The notes under the pieces are model-generated. The model saw only the letters and a program-made list of their open reading frames with translations, was not told where the DNA came from and made no database searches. The position numbers were made by a program, and so were the translations under genes. Below are positions 55,149 to 62,563 of a DNA stretch of 64,000 nt, one piece after another. The first letter of the stretch is position 1. The number at the start of each line of letters is the position of its first letter. Source of the stretch: Flavobacteriaceae bacterium (GTDB lineage Bacteria > Bacteroidota > Bacteroidia > Flavobacteriales > Weeksellaceae); NCBI GenBank assembly GCA_030538275.1, contig JAUNUH010000001.1, positions 310,001 through 374,000 of the forward strand. Reading direction: 5' to 3'.

Positions 55149-56336
55149 TTGGATTTAAAATTAATTCGGCAAAAAGAGATTCAAAAGTGGATTGAAATGC
55201 ATCAGAATGATGATGTTTATACATTAGCTTTGATGAAATCCCCTTTTCCAGACGTTGAGATGCGCTATTTAATTCAACAAATTCAAGGGCGGCAAATTGC
55301 TCAAAAAAAATTCCCAACACTCCAAAGAGAAGGGATGATTTTTCCAGCTCGTATTCATTTGGAACAAACTTCTTCTGAAGCCACCGCAATTTATAAATCC
55401 CAATTGGTACAAGGTCATACACTTGCAGATATTACGGGTGGTTTTGGAATTGATTCTATATTTTTTTCTAAAAGATTTGAAACGGTTTATCATATAGAGC
55501 ACAATATTGATTTGCAGAAAATTGCCCAAGAAAATTTCAAAACACTTCAATATCATCATATTCAAAGTTATTCTACGGATGGAATGACGTTTTTGAAATC
55601 CTTCAAAAATTCTATGGATGTGATTTATATTGATCCTTCGCGTAGAGACGCTTCTCAGAAAAAAGTATTTTTATTGCAGGATTTACAGCCAGAAATTCTG
55701 AAAATCCTACCTGATTTGATGGGAAGAGCCAATACGATTTTAATTAAACTCTCACCATTGATAGATATTTCATATTTGCTGGATCAATTCAATTTTACAA
55801 AATATGCATGTGAAATTCATGTTGTGGCGGTTCGGAATGAAGTAAAGGAAATTCTTGTCAAGTTAGGTGCGAATTCAACAGAAGAAAGAATGATTACAGC
55901 CGTTAATTTAGAAAGTAATGATTTGGTGTTTACGTATGATCCCAAAGAAATTTTATCAAATAAAATTGAATATGCTGATGCAAGTAAGTTTATTTATGAG
56001 CCGAATTCAGCCTTATTAAAATCGGGTGGAGGAGACGTATTGGCAAATCGTCTCGGATTGAAAAAATTTCATCCCAATACACATTTATATTCTAGTGATG
56101 ATTTGCTGGAAAATTATCCAGGTCGAGTGTTTAAATTGTTAAATAAATTAACAAATCCGAAAAAAGAGTTAAAAAACAAATCAATTATGGCTGTTCATCG
56201 CAATTTTCCAGAAAATTTAAAAACACTAAAAAATAAATATAGTTTCCATACAGATGGTACTTTACCCATATTATTTGCTTCTAGTGTAAAAAAAGTTTAC
56301 ATGAATTACCTTGAATATATCAACTTTAACAAATGA
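55149..56336 (+). CDS. THUMP-like-domain class I methyltransferase
   Basis: The 395-residue protein has an N-terminal helical part, SAM motif I (LADITGGFGIDSIFFSKRF), the DVIYIDPSRRD catalytic loop resembling RNA methyltransferases, and a C-terminal THUMP-like domain (about residues 300-390). It probably methylates rRNA or tRNA; the site is unknown. The start appears to be TTG at 55149, since no ATG occurs before residue 17 and the sequence from 55149 fits the family's N-terminus. Confidence 0.85.
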   Translation: MDLKLIRQKEIQKWIEMHQNDDVYTLALMKSPFPDVEMRYLIQQIQGRQIAQKKFPTLQREGMIFPARIHLEQTSSEATAIYKSQLVQGHTLADITGGFGIDSIFFSKRFETVYHIEHNIDLQKIAQENFKTLQYHHIQSYSTDGMTFLKSFKNSMDVIYIDPSRRDASQKKVFLLQDLQPEILKILPDLMGRANTILIKLSPLIDISYLLDQFNFTKYACEIHVVAVRNEVKEILVKLGANSTEERMITAVNLESNDLVFTYDPKEILSNKIEYADASKFIYEPNSALLKSGGGDVLANRLGLKKFHPNTHLYSSDDLLENYPGRVFKLLNKLTNPKKELKNKSIMAVHRNFPENLKTLKNKYSFHTDGTLPILFASSVKKVYMNYLEYINFNK

Positions 56337-56408
56337 ATCCTTGTTTATCAGCGGAATTCGGCTTATTTTTGTTTTATTCTTTTTCATAAGAGTAGTTGAG
56401 TTTTCATG

Positions 56409-56425
56409 GTACTTAATTTAAGTAC
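56409..56425. promoter_or_regulatory. perfect 17-bp palindrome
   Basis: GTACTTAATTTAAGTAC reads the same on both strands around its central base and lies 3 bp before the terminator hairpin. It could be an operator for nagB or part of an attenuator; no regulator is known for it. The rest of 56337-56674 contains the terminator, a promoter-like element at 56614 and AT-rich sequence, but no gene. Confidence 0.4.
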
Positions 56426-56428
56426 ACG

Positions 56429-56459
56429 AAGGTCACCGGGAGCGGTGGCCTTTTTTATT
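56429..56459 (+). terminator. rho-independent terminator upstream of nagB
   Basis: AAGGTCACC (56429-56437) pairs with GGTGGCCTT (56444-56452, one G-T pair) around GGGAGC, followed by TTTTATTTT. It is 92 bp after the methyltransferase stop. Confidence 0.85.
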
Positions 56460-56613
56460 TTAATTCCGAAAATATTTTTTCAAAACAATTGTATGTTTTG
56501 GAAAAGTTTTTAAAAAACGAATAGAATTCATTTAAAATTGAAGGATCTTTTTTTTTAAGAATGAAAAGAATGGCTTTTTTGAAAGAAACCTTAGGTCATA
56601 ATGTAAAATTACG

Positions 56614-56621
56614 TAATTTTG
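56614..56621 (+). promoter_or_regulatory. tRNA-type promoter element upstream of nagB
   Basis: TAATTTTG matches TAnnTTTG and is followed by CGTCCGCTC, almost identical to the bases after the -7 elements of both tRNA-Ser genes. It lies 53 bp before the nagB ATG at 56675. Confidence 0.5.
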
Positions 56622-56674
56622 CGTCCGCTCAAATTGTAATTGGGTGGGAAATATTTAAAAAAGCATAATTGTTG

Positions 56675-57484
56675 ATGAATCAAACCAATTCACAATTCGA
56701 AAATCATAGGTGGTCAGAAAACTTACTTATGAAAATTTATAAAGAAAAAGATCACGGTTCTGCCTATGTAGCTCAACGTTTGGCAGATGTAATTTCTGAA
56801 AAGCAAAAAGCAGGAAAGAAGGCTATTCTTGGAATGGCCACCGGTTCTACACCCAAAGGTGTATATCGTGAATTGATTCGGCTTCACCGTGATGAAGGCT
56901 TGAGTTTTAAAAATGTGCATACTTTTAATTTGGACGAATATTATAGGATGTTGCCTGAAAACGTGATGAGCTACAACACTTTTATGAAGGAACATCTGTT
57001 TGATCATATCGATATTCCTGCAGAAAATACGAATATTATCAATGGCGATTTGGAGCTTGAAGAAATCGAAAATCATTGTGCAGAATTTGAAAAGAAAATA
57101 TATGACCTTGGTGGCATTGATATTCAACTTTTAGGAATTGGTCGCTCTGGCCATATCGGGTTCAATGAGCCAGGATCTGCTACAGATTCCAGAACAAGGC
57201 TGGTAAATTTGTGTGAAATAACAAGAAATGATGCGATTTCTGATTTTAATGGCTTAGAAAATGTTCCCACACAGGCCATTACCATGGGCGTAAGAACTAT
57301 TTTGGATGCCAAAGAAATTATTATGATTGCTTGGGGAAATAAAAAATCTGAAATCGTTCAGAAAACTTTTACAGGTGAAATTTCTGCTGATGTTCCAGCG
57401 ACCTATTTGTTGACGCATCCCAAGGTGGAAGTGATTTTGGATCACGAATCGTCTGCGTTCTGTAACAAAATGCTACCCATGTAA
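56675..57484 (+). CDS. nagB: glucosamine-6-phosphate deaminase, short form
   Basis: NagB converts glucosamine-6-phosphate to fructose-6-phosphate and ammonia. The 269-residue protein has the family segments GMATGSTPKGVYREL, TFNLDEYYRM and GIGRSGHIGFNEPGS. The E. coli sequence has Asp141 in a GNDGHIAFNEP motif, whereas Ser occurs here; the catalytic His and Glu are kept. Many Bacteroidetes enzymes are about 640 residues long with a C-terminal LmbE-like domain; this one ends after the deaminase domain, and the sequence after the stop does not encode that domain. I chose ATG 56675 over two in-frame TTG codons just upstream. Confidence 0.9.
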   Translation: MNQTNSQFENHRWSENLLMKIYKEKDHGSAYVAQRLADVISEKQKAGKKAILGMATGSTPKGVYRELIRLHRDEGLSFKNVHTFNLDEYYRMLPENVMSYNTFMKEHLFDHIDIPAENTNIINGDLELEEIENHCAEFEKKIYDLGGIDIQLLGIGRSGHIGFNEPGSATDSRTRLVNLCEITRNDAISDFNGLENVPTQAITMGVRTILDAKEIIMIAWGNKKSEIVQKTFTGEISADVPATYLLTHPKVEVILDHESSAFCNKMLPM

Positions 57485-57538
57485 TTATTGGAAAGAATTC
57501 TTTAATTACCAAATTTAAAATTTTGAGAATTTTTGTTA

Positions 57539-57666
57539 TTTACTTCAACTTTAATTCAAATTTTGGATAAGGAATTGGAATATGGAGTCGTTTCTATGAT
57601 TTCAATTGAAGTAAAATTTTAATTTGAACAGAAATTTTTCCCAATTTTTGGGATTTTTTACTTCAA
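57539..57666. repeat. three copies of TTTACTTCAA
   Basis: TTTACTTCAA occurs at 57539-57548 and 57657-57666 on the plus strand, and as TTGAAGTAAA at 57606-57615. Copies 1 and 2 form an inverted repeat, and related AATTCAAATTTT/AAATTTTAATTTGAA sequence lies inside. The region is the nagB-to-lipoprotein gap and shows no ORF. Confidence 0.45.
57639..57660 (+). terminator. small rho-independent terminator downstream of nagB
   Basis: TCCCAA pairs with TTGGGA around TTT, followed by six T. It lies 154 bp after the nagB stop and before the promoter of the next gene. Confidence 0.6.
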
Positions 57667-57728
57667 AAGATTTTTTCTGTTTCAGAATGAATTAACATCA
57701 ACTTAATACATCTTGCCTTCTGTATCCT

Positions 57729-57736
57729 TATCTTTG
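57729..57736 (+). promoter_or_regulatory. -7 promoter element for the lipoprotein gene
   Basis: TATCTTTG matches TAnnTTTG exactly and lies 22 bp before the ATG at 57759. Confidence 0.5.
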
Positions 57737-57758
57737 ATAGGGTAAAAGTTGATTATTT

Positions 57759-58397
57759 ATGAAGTTAAAACCGATTCTTTTTATGATAAGTTTTTCTTGC
57801 CTCTTCGTTTCTTGTGATTTCATAAAGCAAGCCTACGAAGAAACTTTTTCTGAGGAATCTCAAAGCTCAGAACTAGAAAATAAATCAATCGATATTTATT
57901 CTGATTTTTTTGAAACTGATCAATTGGAAGGTAATCTGCTGTCTGATGCTGTGCAACTAGCTCAAACACAAGCCAAGCTTGAAAATATGTTTCCGGGAAA
58001 AACGCTGAAAGTTTATCCACCACATATTTTTTTTGAACGAGATAGAATTCGGTTAAAACTTGTTAATCCTTCGAATGAAAGCGAAGTGGACTGGTATATT
58101 TATAAGTACAAAAATGCAAAATGGGAAAAGGAGAGTCCGGTAAAAATATCGGCTTATGACAAAGAAAACCATAAACCAGTTCCAATAAATGAAATGGATT
58201 TGGGCATTATTAACAAAGTTTATATCCAATTACTTGAAAAATCAAAAAACATCGAAGGTGCCAAACCCATCACTTCGGTTATTTTTTCATTTTATCGTCC
58301 AGAATGGGAATGGACGGCCAGTATAGTGGGAAGTCGGGCAGATTACGATTTCACAGCCGACCGATATGGTAATGAAATTTCATTTGAGCATAAATAG
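57759..58397 (+). CDS. hypothetical lipoprotein
   Basis: The 212-residue protein has a signal peptide with lipobox FVSC. The mature part has a segment EGNLLSDAVQLAQTQAKLENMFPGKTLKVYPPHIFFERDRIRLKLVNPSNESEVDWYIY split by loops, looking like a beta-rich domain; I know no family. It is followed at 10 bp by a membrane protein gene that seems to be its operon partner. Confidence 0.75.
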   Translation: MKLKPILFMISFSCLFVSCDFIKQAYEETFSEESQSSELENKSIDIYSDFFETDQLEGNLLSDAVQLAQTQAKLENMFPGKTLKVYPPHIFFERDRIRLKLVNPSNESEVDWYIYKYKNAKWEKESPVKISAYDKENHKPVPINEMDLGIINKVYIQLLEKSKNIEGAKPITSVIFSFYRPEWEWTASIVGSRADYDFTADRYGNEISFEHK

Positions 58398-58407
58398 AGA
58401 TGCAGTT

Positions 58408-59367
58408 ATGTTAAGTAAATTTTGGGTAGTATTCATCGGTTTTTTCATTTTTATTTTCCCATTGTTTTTTTCTTATTCTGGTGAGTTTAATTATTCGCCA
58501 ATTGTTTCTACATCAGCTTTGGCATTAGGATTTGTACTTTGGATTCTTTTTATTCTTTCCTTTTTTCGGCAAACCATTTACGATCCCAAAAGGATGAAGG
58601 AAAAAATCATCGAACTGATGAAAAACGGACATTTAGAACGTGGTAAAGTTTTAGACAAAATTATTTTGGAAAAAACCAAAGACAGTATGAATTCTACAGA
58701 AATTAAGGTTGAATTCAGAAATTTATCTGGAACTTGGGTGACGCATGATTTTGTATTTTTGGACAGTAAACCTTATCTCAATCGCTATGAAGTGGGAAAT
58801 TCCATTCATCTTCGACTTAATACCAAAGAGAATAATCCGCCTGTAATTTTTGAAGAAAGTAATCCTGTTTTTAATCCAAAATTTGGAATTTTTGCCATTA
58901 TTTTTCTGATTATTTATATGATTGGAACTTTTGCGGCGCATTACTATTTCTTCAGTAACGGCCGCGGTTGGCGATTCTTGAGTTTTTGGCATCCATGGTT
59001 GATGACGCCGGCCATAGGATTGTTCATTTTTGTATTTTTAAACGAAATACTCGATAGTTACAAGTTTTTTTCCAAGGGAAATATTATTAATGATAATGAA
59101 ATACTACTTTATGGAAAACCTGCCAAAGCTACGATACAGCGTGCCGAGCAAACCGGGCTTTACGTAAACGAGCAGCCACAATTAAAATTCATTTTAAATT
59201 TTGAAGATGATAAAGGCCAAAAACAATCGGTCAATTTCAAAAAAATAATTCCACTCACAGAGCTTTACAATTATCAGAAAGGTGTGAAAGACATCCTGTT
59301 TCTTCCAAGAGATCCGCAGCAGATGATGTTTGTGGATTGGGATTTAAAAACCGAAAACCTAACTTGA
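58408..59367 (+). CDS. hypothetical membrane protein (DUF3592-like)
   Basis: From ATG 58408 the protein has 319 residues, with two membrane helices near the N-terminus (about 5-22 and 30-50) and two more near residues 165-215. Between and after them lie two similar soluble beta segments (LERGKVLDKIILEKTKDS..., AKATIQRAEQTGLYVNEQPQLKFIL...) that resemble DUF3592-type repeats. The frame is open upstream to 58366, but that start would overlap the lipoprotein gene by 32 bp. Function unknown. Confidence 0.75.
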   Translation: MLSKFWVVFIGFFIFIFPLFFSYSGEFNYSPIVSTSALALGFVLWILFILSFFRQTIYDPKRMKEKIIELMKNGHLERGKVLDKIILEKTKDSMNSTEIKVEFRNLSGTWVTHDFVFLDSKPYLNRYEVGNSIHLRLNTKENNPPVIFEESNPVFNPKFGIFAIIFLIIYMIGTFAAHYYFFSNGRGWRFLSFWHPWLMTPAIGLFIFVFLNEILDSYKFFSKGNIINDNEILLYGKPAKATIQRAEQTGLYVNEQPQLKFILNFEDDKGQKQSVNFKKIIPLTELYNYQKGVKDILFLPRDPQQMMFVDWDLKTENLT

Positions 59368-59379
59368 TTTATCTGGATT

Positions 59380-60921
59380 TTATTTAATTATTTTCTTATG
59401 AATTACACCTGAATCTGTTGTAATTTTTAGAATATAATTTCCTTTTCTCAAACTAGAAAAATCAATAGACTTTGAATTTTTAGCTGTATTTACTAATCTA
59501 CCTTCGATATTATAAACTTCTACAGAAATTACATTTTCAGAAGACTGAATGTGTAATATATTTTTTACTGGAACAGGATAGATTGAAATTTGAGCGGTTT
59601 GCGTTTCTACAGTAGCCATTGAAGCCGCATTAAACTGAATATTGTCTAAACGAAGTGCTGCATTATTAGTAACAACAGGGGTCACATTTCCAAATCCGAA
59701 ATAATACACAGCTTCTTCAGCCGCTGTAAATGTGGATGTAAATTGGGTAAAAGGACCACTGGTAATGGTATGTTCACTTAATTCTGCAAAATTCGCATCT
59801 CTGTCGGGTGCATTTGCTACGGCAATTTTGAGGGTTGCTGGAGATGCATTTTCTGTGCTCATTTGCGCATGAAAAGAAATTTGAATTTCTTCATTTGCAT
59901 TTAATTTGATGGGGTAGGAGTGAATCCAGTCATTTTTGGCATAAGAAGTACTGGTATTATTAAATACATATCCACTACCAGATTGTGCAACTTCTCCTTC
60001 GCCATTAATCCAAGTATTTGAAGTCCAGCCATCTGAGTCGTATTCGCCGTAATTCTCTTCTGTGAATTCAAAATCATAACTATAGGGTAGAATTGCTGCC
60101 GTCCAAATCGATTTTGGATTGGTGAATCCCGAACCACAATCAGCATTTTTTAAAAAGAACTGGTATCGAGTTCCAGGAAGTAAATTTTCATAAGATTTGG
60201 ATAAAAGTGTTTGAACTCCATCCTGCACAACAGGCGCGTCAAATGTCGTTAAACCTGTACGATAACTGCTAATTCCATCACTTTCTGTCCATGAAACTGT
60301 GAAACTGTTTTCTGTAAGATTTATGGTGTTTAAATCTGAAATTGAGGGTTTGTAACAATCGGCAGAATTGGAAATATAAACTTCGTCCAATGCTAAATAA
60401 AACCCGTTATTCGTACGGTTAACAAATGCCAAATAAATGGTTTGGCCTGCAAATTCAGACAAATTCAAGGTTCTAGAATTAAATTCAAAAGCTTGTTCAT
60501 TCAAAACACTATGAAGCACGGAAAAGTCTGACATTTCGTTTTGGGTTGTAGAAACCATAATGTCGTAACTCTCAGACAATTCAAAATCATAGGATTTTGC
60601 TTTCCAATACAAGGTTGGGTTTCCGTCTGTTGGTAGGGTAATTGCGGGGGTTATTAGCCAGTCATTTGATTGACCTTCTGGGTCATACCAAGATGTACTA
60701 AAGGCGATTTTATTATCAAAACCATCATAAAATTGAATCCATGCATTGGTGTCAAATTCCAAAACGGGCGCATAAAATGGAACGCTTAACCCGTCTACGT
60801 TTATCATTTCATATTCAGATAAAGGCACGCCATTATTATTTTCAAAACCCGATTCAAATATTTGAGAAAAACCAGGATTAAGAAGAAATGCAATCAAAAC
60901 AATTGTAAAATATTTTTTCAT
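59380..60921 (-). CDS. T9SS-secreted protein with adhesin-like domains
   Basis: The 513-residue protein has a signal peptide ending near GFSQ, an N-terminal choice-of-anchor/cleaved-adhesin beta domain (DWLITPAITLP, YDIMVSTT, YLALDEVYIS), a fibronectin III-like domain (LTENSFTVSWTESDG), a second adhesin-like domain, and a C-terminal type A sorting domain (ISIYPVPVKNILHI, VEVYNIEGRLV, LRKGNYILKI, KKIIK). It should be exported by the type IX system and attached to the cell surface, probably for adhesion. No catalytic motif is seen. Confidence 0.9.
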   Translation of the reverse strand: MKKYFTIVLIAFLLNPGFSQIFESGFENNNGVPLSEYEMINVDGLSVPFYAPVLEFDTNAWIQFYDGFDNKIAFSTSWYDPEGQSNDWLITPAITLPTDGNPTLYWKAKSYDFELSESYDIMVSTTQNEMSDFSVLHSVLNEQAFEFNSRTLNLSEFAGQTIYLAFVNRTNNGFYLALDEVYISNSADCYKPSISDLNTINLTENSFTVSWTESDGISSYRTGLTTFDAPVVQDGVQTLLSKSYENLLPGTRYQFFLKNADCGSGFTNPKSIWTAAILPYSYDFEFTEENYGEYDSDGWTSNTWINGEGEVAQSGSGYVFNNTSTSYAKNDWIHSYPIKLNANEEIQISFHAQMSTENASPATLKIAVANAPDRDANFAELSEHTITSGPFTQFTSTFTAAEEAVYYFGFGNVTPVVTNNAALRLDNIQFNAASMATVETQTAQISIYPVPVKNILHIQSSENVISVEVYNIEGRLVNTAKNSKSIDFSSLRKGNYILKITTDSGVIHKKIIK

Positions 60922-60940
60922 GATGGATTAAATTTTTCTT

Positions 60941-60948
60941 CAAATGTA
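60941..60948 (-). promoter_or_regulatory. -7 promoter element for the T9SS adhesin-like gene
   Basis: TACATTTG on the minus strand matches TAnnTTTG exactly and lies 19 bp before the ATG at 60921. The rest of 60949-61180 is AT-rich without a recognisable feature. Confidence 0.5.
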
Positions 60949-61180
60949 AGCAAATGTTTGAAAATAATTAATAGTTTAGAATTCAATTTTGGAAAGCAAT
61001 AAATTACTTTGTTTAAAAATTCGTTTATTTTTTTAATTAACAATGGGTCTGATTTTCAAATCTTTAAATCAAAATTTTCCTGTATAAATAGGAGTAAATA
61101 ATCTTTGATTTAATTAAATATTCAATATTGTTAATAATTCTTACAGAATCAATCGTATGGCGTTGTAAAAATTTTTTACA

Positions 61181-62047
61181 TTATTTCTTGATGAATTTTA
61201 CAGTTTGAATGTCACCATTTTTGAAATTGAGCGATAAAATATAAACCCCAGCTTTTAGTTGAGATACATCAATATTTTGTCCATAGAATGAAATATGCAT
61301 TTTTCTACCTTGCATATCTGTGATAAATGCGTTTTCAATCAGACTGTCACTTGATACCTTTACATAATCTTGTGCAGGGTTTGGAAATATCGAAATAGTT
61401 TTCTTTACAGATTCATTTGTTGATAAGGTCTCGCATTCTCCCACAAGTTCATATACCAAATCAGACATATAATTTGCAGTTTGCCAATTTTGCCCCGTAT
61501 TATCATTTCTCACCGCCGCCCAATTTTCAATTACATTGCCATGATTAGAAGTAAGTTCCCAACCAAGCGCATCTGTATCTACTGCCATCCAAAATTTTGG
61601 CTCACCCGAAAGCACAACAGGATTCGGGAAATCTATAGTTATAGTTCTAAAGGTTGCGCCATGATTCGTTCCAGCAATCACATTAGAAACAATAGGTAGG
61701 TTCATCATTTCAGCGATTATTTCTCCTGGCATCCCATTACTGTCTTCATTGTAAAACTTCACGCTATGAACAGTAGATACATCATTAATTATATTTAATT
61801 TAATCGTATTAATGGTGAATGAATTCCCTGTTGTAACTGGAATATCAATTGCCAGAAACTGATTAATGGTTCCGTTAAAAAACAATCCATTTTCAAATCC
61901 GTTGGTTGGAATACTTTGATTGCATTCCTCACTAGAAGAAACTTCTGGTGCGCCTTGTATTTCAGGTACAACCTGTTCCCAAACTGTTTGTTGTGCTATA
62001 ATTGAACCGAAAAATGTACAACTCAAAAGTAATAGTAATTTTTTCAT
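61181..62047 (-). CDS. T9SS-secreted protein
   Basis: From ATG 62047 the protein has 288 residues. It has a signal peptide (MKKLLLLLSCTFFGSIIAQ), a beta-rich middle domain with tryptophan- and asparagine-rich strands, and a C-terminal type A sorting domain (ISIFPNPAQDYVKV, ITDMQGRKM, VSQLKAGVYILSL, VKFIKK). It probably follows the same export route as the neighbouring adhesin-like protein. The middle domain (SVKFYNEDSNGMPG, FWMAVDTDALGWEL) is not one I can name. The frame extends nine codons upstream without export-signal character. Confidence 0.88.
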   Translation of the reverse strand: MKKLLLLLSCTFFGSIIAQQTVWEQVVPEIQGAPEVSSSEECNQSIPTNGFENGLFFNGTINQFLAIDIPVTTGNSFTINTIKLNIINDVSTVHSVKFYNEDSNGMPGEIIAEMMNLPIVSNVIAGTNHGATFRTITIDFPNPVVLSGEPKFWMAVDTDALGWELTSNHGNVIENWAAVRNDNTGQNWQTANYMSDLVYELVGECETLSTNESVKKTISIFPNPAQDYVKVSSDSLIENAFITDMQGRKMHISFYGQNIDVSQLKAGVYILSLNFKNGDIQTVKFIKK

Positions 62048-62180
62048 AAAATATATATTTATTATGACGTACAAAATAAATATAAATTAATGATAAATAC
62101 CCACTAAAATTGATTTTTTCAAATATTGATTAACCTATTGGTAATCAATAATTACGAAAATTACAATTGTTCTTTTATGC

Positions 62181-62213
62181 AAAAAAAAACACCCAATTAA
62201 TAAAATTGGGTGT
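62181..62213 (-). terminator. rho-independent terminator of tRNA-Ser(TGA)
   Basis: On the minus strand ACACCCAATT (62213-62204) pairs perfectly with AATTGGGTGT (62198-62189) around a 5-nt loop, followed by nine T. It lies 47 bp after the tRNA. Confidence 0.85.
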
Positions 62214-62260
62214 AATTTTGGATGTAAACCTTGTAATGTTCTGATTATCAAGGTAATTAG

Positions 62261-62345
62261 CGGAGAGAGAGGGATTCGAACCCCCGGACCTGTTACAGTC
62301 AACGGTTTTCAAGACCGCCGCATTCGACCGCTCTGCCATCTCTCC
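62261..62345 (-). tRNA. tRNA-Ser (anticodon TGA)
   Basis: On the minus strand the acceptor arms GGAGAGA (62345-62339) and TCTCTCC (62268-62262) pair, with G discriminator. The anticodon loop CTTGAAA presents TGA. A long variable arm, the serine hallmark, and a standard T-loop (GTTCGAATC reverse of GATTCGAAC) are present. CCA is not encoded. Confidence 0.97.
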
Positions 62346-62373
62346 AGTTGCTTTGTTTTTCGTAAAGCGGATG

Positions 62374-62381
62374 CAAATATA
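62374..62381 (-). promoter_or_regulatory. -7 promoter element of tRNA-Ser(TGA)
   Basis: TATATTTG on the minus strand matches TAnnTTTG and is followed by CATCCGCTT. A TTTG -33 candidate lies 21 bp upstream. It is 28 bp before the tRNA. Confidence 0.6.
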
Positions 62382-62563
62382 ATTCTTTTATTTATTCAAA
62401 TCCAAATAAAATAATTTAAAATAATTAATTTATACAACTCATCTATTCAAAAGTAAATTTAAGATTCAGTATCAATTGTATTTTAACCCTAAAATTTCAA
62501 AAGATATTCATCAGATATTTTGTCGATTTTCTTCCTACCTTTAGCCCTTATAATTTTTACGTT

